This document shows positions 49,308 through 57,282 of a stretch of 58,995 nt of DNA, piece by piece. The translations under genes and the position numbers were made by a program. This stretch comes from Gemmatimonadota bacterium (GTDB lineage Bacteria > Gemmatimonadota > Gemmatimonadetes > JACCXV01 > JAHWKZ01), in the NCBI GenBank assembly GCA_019347645.1, contig JAHWKZ010000001.1, positions 1 through 58,995 on the forward strand, in the 5' to 3' direction. Numbering within the stretch: position 1 is the stretch's first letter; each line of letters begins with the position of its first letter. Under the pieces are notes generated by a model. It worked only from the letters and a program-made list of their open reading frames with translations. It did no database searches and was not told the origin of the DNA.

Positions 49308-49517
49308 TCAGCTGAACGGCAACGTGGCGACGATGTCGTTGTACATCGCCACGAGCGCGTCGCCGAACAGGGCGACGGCGCCCACCACGACGAGCGCGAT
49401 GAGCCCGATCAGGATCGCGTATTCCGCGAGGTCCTGACCGTCCTCGTTCCGCCGATCTCCCGGCGCGTCCCGCGACGGGGTGCAGTCCTGGATCTCGAGC
49501 GGAGCTCGCTGGCTCAT
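49308..49517 (-). CDS. flp: Second Flp-type pilin, 69 aa, long leader
   Basis: Mature part QDLAEYAILIGLIALVVVGA with the Gly-x4-Glu-Tyr site after NEDG. Its leader is unusually long for Flp (27 residues, MSQRAPLEIQDCTPSRDAPG...) and contains a Cys. Ribosome site GAGGAAA before the ATG. First gene of the Tad operon; no transcription box can be assigned surely in the 413 bases upstream. Confidence 0.9.
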   Translation of the reverse strand: MSQRAPLEIQDCTPSRDAPGDRRNEDGQDLAEYAILIGLIALVVVGAVALFGDALVAMYNDIVATLPFS

Positions 49518-49930
49518 CGTTTCCTCGTTCGGAGGTCGTGATGTCTGCCGGTGACCGCGGGAAGAAGGAGCATCGGCCGTACCGAACCGGCCGGGCCCGA
49601 TCGAGAGGTCGGGCCGGGTCGAAGAGGCGATTTGGAGCCGCGAGCGGGCGGGCGGGAAGAGGCGGCGAGATCGCATCGGAAGGACGTTGCCGCGACGGAA
49701 AGGGTCTTCCATCGGCGAGGAACTTCGGTACCGATCCGGCGTCGGCCGACGGGAGCGGACGCGGGGGCATGGCTCCGTCGAAGATCCTGCGTCCTTCCGT
49801 GCAACCGGCTCGGAGCACTGTACTTAGGAGACTTTTGGACGGTATTCTGCCGATCCGGCTTGCATTCTGCCGGCTTCGGGGTGCCACGGGAGGGTCCAAG
49901 GGGCGCGTCGGGCTGCGCGGCGGCGGCCGC
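49518..49930. other. 413-base upstream region of the Tad operon
   Basis: No credible gene. It should hold the pilin promoter. It contains the two direct repeats at 49844-49872 (separate entry). A TGGCAC-like box on the minus strand (49881-49886) lacks a correctly spaced GC, so a sigma54 promoter is not supported. Confidence 0.55.
49844..49872 (-). promoter_or_regulatory. Two 9-base direct repeats, possible activator sites
   Basis: ATTCTGCCG (plus strand) at 49844-49852 and 49864-49872, start-to-start 20 bases, i.e. close to two helical turns. They lie 330-350 bases upstream of the first pilin gene and just after the regulator gene's end, the arrangement of an upstream activating element. Confidence 0.4.
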
Positions 49931-50929
49931 TCAGGCCTCGATCTCGTACCGTTTGACCTTGTTGAGGAGGGACTTGTAGCTGATCTCGAGGTCGGCGGCT
50001 GCCCGCTTCTTGTTCCACTTCGCCGCCTGGAGCGCGCGTTCGATCGCCTGCGACTCGATCCGGGCGACTACCCGGGCCACCATCTGCTTGAGGGGCAGGC
50101 CGGAGTCGAGGATCTCCTCATCGGTGGAGCCACCCGGTCCTTTCTTGCTGCCCAGCTCCTCGCGGATCGTTTCCTCGTCTTCGATCACCAGGAAGCGCCG
50201 GATCACCCGCTCGAGCTCGCGGACGTTGCCCGGCCAGCGGTACCCCTGCAGGAACTTGACGAACCCGGTCCGCAGGACGCGGATCTTCGAACCGTAGAAC
50301 GTGCCGTACTTCTGAAGGATGTGGTTGGCGAGCAGCGGGACGTCCTCCGGACGGTCGCGCAGCGGCGGGACCTCGATCCGAACGGCTCCACCGACCGCCC
50401 CCCACTCCTTCTCGAGCTTGTCGAGCGCGGAGTTTCCTAGCGACGGCTGCTCGCAGGAGAGGACGAACCGCGGCTCCGAGCCGTCCGCGGCGCGCTGACG
50501 CTTCCACTCGCGCAGCCGCTCGCTCAGCTCTGCGGGAAGGGATTCGATGCCGTGGATGTAGAGGGTGCCCCCGCCGACCGCCTCGAGCTTGCCGCCGTCA
50601 CCGCCGTCGAACAGCTCCCTTTCGATCGCGGCGCTCGGGATCGCGTAGCAGTTGAGCGAGGCGAGGGGACGCGAGGCCCGACTCGAGAGATCGTGGATCC
50701 CGCGGGCGAGGATCTCCTTGCCGACGCCGCGCTCGCCGCACAGCACCACGGTCAGCGAAGTATCGGCCACCTGGCCGAGGCGCTCGCGCGCGGCGATCAC
50801 GCGCTCGTCGACGCTCAGCAGGAAGTTCGGATGACCGCCGATCTCCCAGTAGGCGGACGCCGGGGGGTCGGGGCTACCGTCCGTTCGCGCGGGGGATGCG
50901 GGCTCGGCAGTCACGGCGCGGCTAGACAA
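49931..50929 (-). CDS. Degenerate NtrC-family (AAA+/Fis) regulator, 332 aa
   Basis: Enhancer-binding-protein core without a receiver domain. Walker A CGERGVGKEILARGI is kept. Between RELFDGGDGG and GGGTLYIHGIESLP the whole GAFTGA loop is missing, and the Walker B acidic pair (normally FLDEI) is replaced by His-Gly. Later parts are typical: VPPLRDRPEDVPLLANHI, YRWPGNVRELERVIRRFLV, and a Fis-type HTH AAKWNKKRAAADLEISYKSL. It can bind DNA but should not remodel sigma54. Start TTG at 50929 or GTG at 50914. Lies upstream of the Tad pilins, so probably their regulator. Confidence 0.82.
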   Translation of the reverse strand: MSSRAVTAEPASPARTDGSPDPPASAYWEIGGHPNFLLSVDERVIAARERLGQVADTSLTVVLCGERGVGKEILARGIHDLSSRASRPLASLNCYAIPSAAIERELFDGGDGGKLEAVGGGTLYIHGIESLPAELSERLREWKRQRAADGSEPRFVLSCEQPSLGNSALDKLEKEWGAVGGAVRIEVPPLRDRPEDVPLLANHILQKYGTFYGSKIRVLRTGFVKFLQGYRWPGNVRELERVIRRFLVIEDEETIREELGSKKGPGGSTDEEILDSGLPLKQMVARVVARIESQAIERALQAAKWNKKRAAADLEISYKSLLNKVKRYEIEA

Positions 50930-50972
50930 TGCAATCCCCGTACCACCTGAACTCCCGGGGGCGATCAGCGGA

Positions 50973-51860
50973 TCAGCGGGGGCCGCGCGACAACAGGACG
51001 TCGGCGTGGCGATCGGCTTCGAAGGCTCCCAGAAACTCTCGTCCCGCGGTCGGGCGACCGCCGAAGAGGTGCAGTGCTCCGGCCACGAACGCGCTATCGG
51101 GATCCCCGTCCGCGGCTCGCCGGAGGGAAGCCTCCAGGACCGTCACGAGGCGCGCCTCGTCCCCCCACAGCCGACTCCACCCCAGGTCCAGCGGCAGCCA
51201 GGCCGGCCATCGGTCGACGCTCTGGCGCCACGCCTGGGCGGCGGCCGCGTCCTCCCCCATTCCGGCGAGCGCCGCACCCAGGCCCAGGTATCCGTGGGGC
51301 AGCTCGGGCGCGGCGACGGTCGCCCTCCGATACGCCGTGGCCGCGTCCAGCTCGCGGCCTTCGAGCATCGCGCGGTCGCCCCGGCGGATCCACCCCGCCG
51401 CCTCGGCGATGCGGCCGTCCTTCCTCAGCGCGGTCCATGCCGAACGATACCGGTCGAAGATCCACCCGTCGTAGGCGTACAGACCCCATGGAGAGAAGAA
51501 CGGGTGCGGCTCCACCCTGGGGACGAGCCCGGCCGCCGCGAACCAGCTCGACCAACGGTCGACGCCGTACGCGTGGGCCGGTCCGATCCCGATCCAGTGC
51601 GGCTGCCACCTCGCCGCGACTTCCATCCACGCGGTCGGGAGCACGGCCGCACGAGCGCGGGCTGCGTCGGCGGTGGCGGCCCGGCTGGAGGCCTCGGGGA
51701 GAGGCATGACGCCCTCCTCGAGGGACTTCTCCCGGGTCTCTCGCTCGACCTCGCTCGATCCGATCGCCGGGCTCAGCGGCCGCACGTCCTGGGCGATCGC
51801 CGGGACCCGCGGGAATCCCACGAGCCCGAGCGCCACGACTGCGATCCAGGTCTTTGGCAT
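50973..51860 (-). CDS. Secreted TPR-like protein, 295 aa
   Basis: MPKTWIAVVALGLVGFPRVP begins a Sec signal ending AIAQ. The middle is Trp-rich (WQPHWIGIGPAHAYGVDRWS, SPWGLYAYDGWIFDRYRSAW). The C-terminal half has helical repeats resembling TPRs (AMLEGRELDAATAYRRATVA, PHGYLGLGAALAGMGEDAAA, WPAWLPLDLGWSRLWG). Function unknown; soluble periplasmic protein likely. Divergent from the lipoprotein gene at 51893, sharing a 32-base promoter gap. Confidence 0.75.
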   Translation of the reverse strand: MPKTWIAVVALGLVGFPRVPAIAQDVRPLSPAIGSSEVERETREKSLEEGVMPLPEASSRAATADAARARAAVLPTAWMEVAARWQPHWIGIGPAHAYGVDRWSSWFAAAGLVPRVEPHPFFSPWGLYAYDGWIFDRYRSAWTALRKDGRIAEAAGWIRRGDRAMLEGRELDAATAYRRATVAAPELPHGYLGLGAALAGMGEDAAAAQAWRQSVDRWPAWLPLDLGWSRLWGDEARLVTVLEASLRRAADGDPDSAFVAGALHLFGGRPTAGREFLGAFEADRHADVLLSRGPR

Positions 51861-51877
51861 CCCCCGACCTCCGCTCC

Positions 51878-51884
51878 TATCTTA
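51878..51884. promoter_or_regulatory. Shared, two-way -10 element
   Basis: CTATCTTAG reads TATCTT on the plus strand, nine bases before the ATG at 51893, and TAAGAT on the minus strand, about 20 bases before the ATG of the TPR-like gene. One AT-rich box could thus serve both divergent genes. Confidence 0.4.
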
Positions 51885-51892
51885 GGTTGCCC

Positions 51893-52651
51893 ATGTGTCC
51901 CCTTCCACTCCTTCCCGTCCTCGCGGCGCTCGTCGCGTCGCTCGCGACGGGATGCGGAGGGGTCGAGGAGGACCGACCCCAGCCGGATCCCGAAGACGCC
52001 GGGGAAGAGATCGCGACGATCCCGTTCGCCGAGCGTGGCCTGGCCCGAGACGATTTCCTCCTCGTCTCGGGGGCGGGCGATACGATGCGCTTCACCACCG
52101 TGGCCGGAGACGGGCCGCGAATCCGCCTCGTTCGCACCCTCCGGACGCCGAGCGGCACCGACAGCATCGCGGCGCTGATCGACGCCCGCACCAAGGAACC
52201 GGTCGCCTCCTACCAGCGCCGATTCGCCGACGACGGCGACGTCATCGTCGCCCACGTCTCGTACGGGACCGGCTTCGAAGGCCAGGCCCGGCTCAGGCTG
52301 ACCACCCCCCGGGGATCGGGAAGCGAGAACCTTCGAACTCCCTCTCCGGTCCTCGACGCCGCTCAGCTCCCCCAGACCTTCTCCGCGCTCGACTTCTCGC
52401 GCCCCGACACCATCTCGTTCAACTACGTCGCTCCCTTCGAGAAGAGGGCGCTGGCCGCGCGCGTCGAGATCGGCGGCCTCGACACCCTCCGCATCGATGA
52501 TGGAGCGATTCCGGCCCATCGGATCACGATCCGGGTCTCGGGCCTGGTCGAGCGCGCGTGGTTCGCCGCTCCACCCGGCGGTTTCCGCCTGCTGCGGTAC
52601 GAGGAGTCGACGCGCGGCGTGACGTGGAGCCGCCCTTCGGCTCCCGAATGA
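51893..52651 (+). CDS. Hypothetical lipoprotein, 252 aa
   Basis: MCPLPLLPVLAALVASLATGC is a lipoprotein signal. The mature part is beta-rich, similar in outline to DUF3108-like proteins that sit at the cell envelope (DSIAALIDARTKEPVASYQR, GDVIVAHVSYGTGFEGQARL, FSALDFSRPDTISFNYVAPF, PAHRITIRVSGLVERAWFAA). The family assignment is weak. First gene of a plus-strand operon with protease, TolC and pump genes. No ribosome site; a TATCTT box nine bases upstream points to a leaderless message. Confidence 0.72.
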   Translation: MCPLPLLPVLAALVASLATGCGGVEEDRPQPDPEDAGEEIATIPFAERGLARDDFLLVSGAGDTMRFTTVAGDGPRIRLVRTLRTPSGTDSIAALIDARTKEPVASYQRRFADDGDVIVAHVSYGTGFEGQARLRLTTPRGSGSENLRTPSPVLDAAQLPQTFSALDFSRPDTISFNYVAPFEKRALAARVEIGGLDTLRIDDGAIPAHRITIRVSGLVERAWFAAPPGGFRLLRYEESTRGVTWSRPSAPE

Positions 52652-53880
52652 CCTCGCTTCGTCGAGCCGCCGCGGCCCTCGTGGTCGCCGCCACTCTCGC
52701 CTCGCCGGGGCCGCTGCCGGCCCAGCAGAGGGCTCCCGCGTCGCTGGTCGCCGCCGCGCGGGCGGTGACCCTGGAAATCGCCGGACTGCGGGGCCTCGCC
52801 GTCCGCGAGCCGGTCGACTTTCGAGTGAGCGACCGGGCGACGATCCGCGCGTACGCCCGCGCCTCCCTGGAGCGCGAGATGCCCGCGGGGCGATGGGCCG
52901 CTTACGAGGCGCTTCTCTCGCACACCGGGCTCGTCCCCGACACGGTGGAGCTCTCCGACCTCGTCCTCTCGCTCTACACCGAACAGATCGCGGGCTACTA
53001 CGATCCGGCCAGGAAAACGTTCTATCTGGCGGATTGGTTGCCCCGACTCCTCCAACGGGCGGTGGTCGCGCACGAGGCCACCCATGCGCTGCAGGATCAG
53101 CACTTCGATCTGGATCGCTGGCTGAGCGAGCTCTCGCCGACGGAGGACGGGGCGCTCGCGCGCGCCGCCGTCGCGGAAGGGGACGCCATGGCCACGATGC
53201 TCGCCTACCTGCTGGTCCCGACGGGAGCCTCGCTGGACGACCTCCCGGGGGTGGGCGAGCTGCTGCGTCGGAACGCCGGGGCGAGCCGGGCGGCGTTTCC
53301 GACGTTCGACGCGGCGCCCCGGGCGCTCCAACGGCTGCTCCTCTTCCCGTACGTGGAGGGAGCGGACTTCGTCCTCGCATCGCGGCGGCGCGGGGGCTGG
53401 AGGGCGGTCGATCGACTCTACCGGGAGCCGCCGGAATCCAGCGAGCAGATCCTCCATCCCGAGCTCTACTGGGAGACCCGGGACGACCCGCGGGCGGTGG
53501 AACCACCCACCGGCGCGCCCGGGGACTCGCTCCTGACGTCGGGGTCGTGGGGCGAGTTCGGCCTCTCTCTCGTGCTCGAGGCCGCGCTGGAGGATTCCAC
53601 CGACGCCCGCGAGGCCGCCCGCGGCTGGGACGGCGATCGCTACGCCTTGTGGCGCGCCCCGGACGGAGCGCTCGCCTATCGCTGGTCGCTGGTCTGGGAC
53701 TCGACGGATGCGGCCGAGCGCTTCGCCGAAGCCTACGCCCGGGCGACCGTAGCTCGCTTCCCCGGGTCCGCTCGCTTCACGACCGGAGAGGGACGCTTCG
53801 AGTTCGAGGGGTCGGGGCGGGCCCTGGACTTGACGTGGAGCGGGGACCGCGTCGAGGTTCGGGAGCACTCCGCGCCATAG
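52648..53880 (+). CDS. Secreted zincin-like metalloprotease candidate, 410 aa
   Basis: ATG overlaps the lipoprotein stop (ATGA). A signal ends near LPAQ. The zinc motif HEATH is at residues 142-146 in RAVVAHEATHALQDQHFDLD; RAAVAEGDAMATM (Glu177) is the likely third ligand. Before it, QIAGYYDPARKTFYLADW is the strand that positions the site, as in other 'HExxH ... EGDA' proteins. The C-terminal ~170 residues form a lipoprotein-like beta domain. Periplasmic. Substrate unknown; operon neighbours are TolC and a MacA-like adaptor. Confidence 0.78.
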   Translation: MTSLRRAAAALVVAATLASPGPLPAQQRAPASLVAAARAVTLEIAGLRGLAVREPVDFRVSDRATIRAYARASLEREMPAGRWAAYEALLSHTGLVPDTVELSDLVLSLYTEQIAGYYDPARKTFYLADWLPRLLQRAVVAHEATHALQDQHFDLDRWLSELSPTEDGALARAAVAEGDAMATMLAYLLVPTGASLDDLPGVGELLRRNAGASRAAFPTFDAAPRALQRLLLFPYVEGADFVLASRRRGGWRAVDRLYREPPESSEQILHPELYWETRDDPRAVEPPTGAPGDSLLTSGSWGEFGLSLVLEAALEDSTDAREAARGWDGDRYALWRAPDGALAYRWSLVWDSTDAAERFAEAYARATVARFPGSARFTTGEGRFEFEGSGRALDLTWSGDRVEVREHSAP

Positions 53881-53939
53881 TGATGTTGAACGTTCCGGGG
53901 ATCTTCCGCGTCCACACGAACGAGATCAGACTCCCAGTG

Positions 53940-55283
53940 ATGCTTCGCGTCGTACTCGCCATCGCCCTCGGCCTGACGCCGGCTCTCGCCGCGCCCGCGC
54001 CGGCACTCGGCCAGAGAGCTCCGGCCGACACCGTCGCGCTGTCGCTCCAGGAGGCGCTCGACCTCGGCCTGCGGCGCAACCCGCAGGTCCATCAGGCCGC
54101 CGCCGATCGGGCGGCCGTGGGCGCGGGGTTGTGGGAAGCGTGGGGGACCCTCCTGCCGCAGGTGAGCGCGCAGGGGCAGATCCAGCGCAGTCAGCAGGGC
54201 GCCTTCGTTCTGGCAGGCACGGAATTCCAGAGCCCCACGACCTACACGGGCGCCTTCCAGTGGGACCTGACCCATTCGCTGCTCGACAGCGGTCGGGATC
54301 TCTTTCGCATCAAGGAGGCTCGGGCGGAGGTGGATGGCGCGCTCGCTCGCTATGACGAGACGGCGCTCGAGACCGCCTCCGACGTCAAGACCCAGTACCT
54401 GAGCGTCCGGCGTCAGGAGGCTCTCGTCCGGCAGGCCGAGCGCGAGATCGATCGCCGCGAGGGGCACCTCCGTCTGGCCGAAGGGCGCTACGAGGTCGGG
54501 GCGGTGACGCGCTCCGACGTCCTCCAGGCGCGGCTGTCGGTGACCCAGGGCGAGGTGGCCCTGCTCCAGGCGCTCCAGGATGCCGAGGAGGCCCGTCTCG
54601 CGCTCCGGCGGCTTCTGGGGGGATCGCTGCCCGGCGGGCCGCTCGCCCTCACGTCCGACTTCACCGTCTTCGAGCCCGAGTACGAACCCGACGCGCTCGT
54701 CGCCCGCGCGCTGGGAGACCACCCGGGCCTGCGGGAGAGCCGGGCCGCCCAGCGGGCCGGCGAGGCTCAGGTTTGGATCGCCCGCTCGAGCTACCTTCCC
54801 ACGTTCCAGTTCCAGTACTCGCTCGCCCGATCGGTAGTCGACACGGTGGAGTTCTCCTTCAGCGACTGGAACGATCGTGACTTCTGGGTCGTCAGCATGA
54901 GCTGGCCGCTGTTCGGTCGCTTTGAGCGATACCATCAGACGAGCCGGGCGAGTGCCAACCTCCGGACGGCGAAGGAAGAGGAGCGCGCCCGAGCGCTCCA
55001 GATCGAGGAGCAGGTCCGGGTGGCTCACTCCAGGCTCCACACCGCCTATGCCACGTACGAGGCCAACGTCACCGCGTTCGAGCTCGCGCGAGAGGATCTC
55101 CGGCTCGGCGAGGCGCGGTACGAGACGGGCACGGGTTCGTTCGTCGACCTCCTCGACGCCCGGGTCCGGGCGGCGGAGGCCGAGACGAACCTGATCGCCT
55201 CCACCTACGACTTCCACATCGCGCTGGTCGACCTGGAACGGGCCACCGGGAGGGAGCTGATGCCCGAAGGAGCCGTCCGGTGA
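53940..55283 (+). CDS. tolC: TolC-family outer-membrane efflux protein
   Basis: 447 residues; signal MLRVVLAIALGLTPALAAPA. Two OEP repeats: LSLQEALDLGLRRNPQVHQA opens the first, RYEVGAVTRSDVLQARLSVT is the helical element, and RAGEAQVWIARSSYLPTFQF plus RYETGTGSFVDLLDARVRAA are the matching parts of the second. Long coiled coils between. Forms the outer duct of a pump with the adaptor downstream. An upstream in-frame ATG at 53883 is possible; the signal peptide favours 53940. Confidence 0.92.
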   Translation: MLRVVLAIALGLTPALAAPAPALGQRAPADTVALSLQEALDLGLRRNPQVHQAAADRAAVGAGLWEAWGTLLPQVSAQGQIQRSQQGAFVLAGTEFQSPTTYTGAFQWDLTHSLLDSGRDLFRIKEARAEVDGALARYDETALETASDVKTQYLSVRRQEALVRQAEREIDRREGHLRLAEGRYEVGAVTRSDVLQARLSVTQGEVALLQALQDAEEARLALRRLLGGSLPGGPLALTSDFTVFEPEYEPDALVARALGDHPGLRESRAAQRAGEAQVWIARSSYLPTFQFQYSLARSVVDTVEFSFSDWNDRDFWVVSMSWPLFGRFERYHQTSRASANLRTAKEEERARALQIEEQVRVAHSRLHTAYATYEANVTAFELAREDLRLGEARYETGTGSFVDLLDARVRAAEAETNLIASTYDFHIALVDLERATGRELMPEGAVR

Positions 55284-56518
55284 ACCGCAAGAGGTGGCTG
55301 CTGATCGGCGGGGCGGGCCTCGTCGTGATCCTGATCGTCGTCAGCGTCCTGACGAGCCGGGAGAGCGGGATCACGGTCGAGTACGAGGAGGTCACGCACC
55401 ACGACCTGACCGCGATCGTCAGCGCCAGCGGCGAGATCGAGCCGAAGCAGTCGGTCTCGATCAGCGCCACCACCCCCGGGGAGGTGGTTCGAATCGGCGT
55501 CACCGAAGGCCAGCGCGTGAACAAAGGGGACTTCCTGCTGCAACTCGATCCCGTCAACGTCGCGGCCGGCGCCAGCGGTCAGGCGGCCGCGCTCGAGGCC
55601 GCCCGCGCGGAGCTGGAATCGGCGCGCGCCCAGGCGGAGTACGCCCGTCAGGAGTACGGGCGCCGAAACGCGCTCGCCGAGCGTGACCTGATCCCTCGCT
55701 CGGAACTGGACGCCGCCCTCGCCGAGCTCAGGGCCCGCGAGGCGGCCGTCGCCGCGGCGCGGAATCGGGTCGGGCAGGCGGAGGCGTCGCTGCGCAGCGC
55801 GCGCCACGACCTCGCCCGGGTCACGATCAGGAGCCCGATCGACGGCGTCGTCACCCGGGTCAACGTCGAGGAGGGGGAGGTGGCGATGATCGGCACCATG
55901 AACCAGCCGGGGACGGTGCTCCTGTCGATCGCCGACCTGGGGGTGATGGAGGCGACCGTCGAGGTGGACGAGACGGACGTGGTCAGCATCGACACCGGCC
56001 AACCCGCACGGGTAACCGTGGACGCTTTCCCGGATACGACCTTCCAGGGGACGGTGACGGAAGTGGCGACGAGCCCCAAGGTCCAGCCGACCGCGTCCGG
56101 CCCTGGCGGGGCCGGCGCGACCGATTTCGAGGTCACGATCACCCTAGAGGGAACACTGCCGGCGGCTCGATCGGGCCTCTCGGCCTCGGCCGAGATCGTC
56201 ACCGCCACCCGGGAGAACGCGCTCGTGATCCCGATCCAGTCGCTGGTCGTCCGCCCGGTGGCCGAGGACACGGCATCGGGGGGCGTGGTCGAGAGGGAAG
56301 GGGTCTTCGTGGTGCGGGACGGCAGGGCGCATTTCGTCCCGGTGAAGGTGGGGATCGCCGGGGACCGCTTCTTCGAGGTCGAGCGCGGTCTCGAGGAGGG
56401 CGCCCGGGTCGTCAGCGGCCCGTATCAGGCGCTCCGTGATCTGCGGGACGGCCAGATCGTCGAGGCCGAGGAGGCCGAGCGCGAGGGTCCACTGTCGGCG
56501 CGGAGGGGGTCGTCGTGA
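55280..56518 (+). CDS. MacA-like periplasmic adaptor (membrane fusion protein)
   Basis: 412 residues; GTG overlaps the tolC stop (GTGA). An N-terminal anchor (KRWLLIGGAGLVVILIVVSV), first lipoyl half (VSASGEIEPKQSVSISATTP, GEVVRIGVTEGQRVNKGDF), an alpha-hairpin (ARAELESARAQAEYARQEYG), second lipoyl half (RSPIDGVVTRVNVEEGEVAM) and beta-barrel domains. Bridges an inner-membrane transporter to TolC. The matching permease is not in the window. Confidence 0.92.
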   Translation: MNRKRWLLIGGAGLVVILIVVSVLTSRESGITVEYEEVTHHDLTAIVSASGEIEPKQSVSISATTPGEVVRIGVTEGQRVNKGDFLLQLDPVNVAAGASGQAAALEAARAELESARAQAEYARQEYGRRNALAERDLIPRSELDAALAELRAREAAVAAARNRVGQAEASLRSARHDLARVTIRSPIDGVVTRVNVEEGEVAMIGTMNQPGTVLLSIADLGVMEATVEVDETDVVSIDTGQPARVTVDAFPDTTFQGTVTEVATSPKVQPTASGPGGAGATDFEVTITLEGTLPAARSGLSASAEIVTATRENALVIPIQSLVVRPVAEDTASGGVVEREGVFVVRDGRAHFVPVKVGIAGDRFFEVERGLEEGARVVSGPYQALRDLRDGQIVEAEEAEREGPLSARRGSS

Positions 56519-57228
56519 ACGACTCCCGGCCGATCATCCAGGTCCGCGGGCTGACGAAGATCTACCGGATGGGCGGCGAGGAGATCCACGCCCTGGACGG
56601 CGTCGACCTCGACATCGAGCGGAACGAATACGTTGCCATCATGGGCCCCTCGGGCTCCGGCAAGTCGACGCTCATGAACCTGATCGGCTGCCTCGATACC
56701 CCGACCGCGGGCGACTACTGGTTGAACGAACGGAAGGCGAGCGAGCTGGACGACGACGAGCTGGCGCGAGTCCGCAACCGTGAGATCGGTTTCGTCTTCC
56801 AGACCTTCAACCTGCTGCCCCGCGCCACCGCTCTCCACAACGTCGAGTTGCCGCTCGTCTACGCGGGGATCTCCCGTGAGGAGCGGTTGGAGCGGGCCCG
56901 CGCCGCGCTGGAGGCCGTCGACCTGATCGACCGCGCCGACCACAAGCCGAGCGAGCTCTCCGGCGGTCAGCGTCAGCGGGTGGCGATCGCCCGCGCGCTG
57001 GTGAACCGCCCGTCCATCCTCCTGGCCGACGAGCCGACCGGGAATCTCGACTCGAAGACGAGCGAGGAGATCATGGTGGTCTTCGAGAGCCTCCACGCGG
57101 GCGGGAACACGATCCTGCTGGTCACCCACGAGCGCGACATCGCGGGCCACGCGCAACGCCAGATCCACCTGCTGGATGGAAAGATCGAGACGGATACGGC
57201 CGCCTCCCCCGCGCCCGCGACCCACTAG
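56515..57228 (+). CDS. MacB/LolD-type ABC ATP-binding protein
   Basis: 237 residues; GTG overlaps the adaptor stop (GTGA). YRMGGEEIHALDGVDLDIER, Walker A GPSGSGKSTLMNLIGCLD, Q-loop FVFQTFNLLPRATALHNVEL, signature LSGGQRQRVAIARALVNRPS, Walker B ILLADEPTGNLD, H-loop LLVTHERDIAGHAQR. This is the type VII class (MacB, LolD, FtsE). Such ATPases normally pair with FtsX-fold permeases; the next gene is mnmA instead. Confidence 0.93.
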   Translation: MNDSRPIIQVRGLTKIYRMGGEEIHALDGVDLDIERNEYVAIMGPSGSGKSTLMNLIGCLDTPTAGDYWLNERKASELDDDELARVRNREIGFVFQTFNLLPRATALHNVELPLVYAGISREERLERARAALEAVDLIDRADHKPSELSGGQRQRVAIARALVNRPSILLADEPTGNLDSKTSEEIMVVFESLHAGGNTILLVTHERDIAGHAQRQIHLLDGKIETDTAASPAPATH

Positions 57229-57270
57229 ACATCCGCCGGCCAACGACTCGCGGCCGACGTCCGGGGACGG

Positions 57271-57276
57271 TAAATT
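57271..57276 (+). promoter_or_regulatory. -10 box for a probably leaderless mnmA message
   Basis: TAAATT six bases before the first ATG at 57283 (nine before a second in-frame ATG). No Shine-Dalgarno site lies between. Confidence 0.45.
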
Positions 57277-57282
57277 CCCGCC

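Noticed and set aside
49872..49886. TGGCAC box on the minus strand upstream of the Tad pilins as a sigma54 promoter
   Set aside because: The -12 GC is one base out of the required spacing and the TTGC element is absent; the local regulator also lacks the sigma54-contacting loop.
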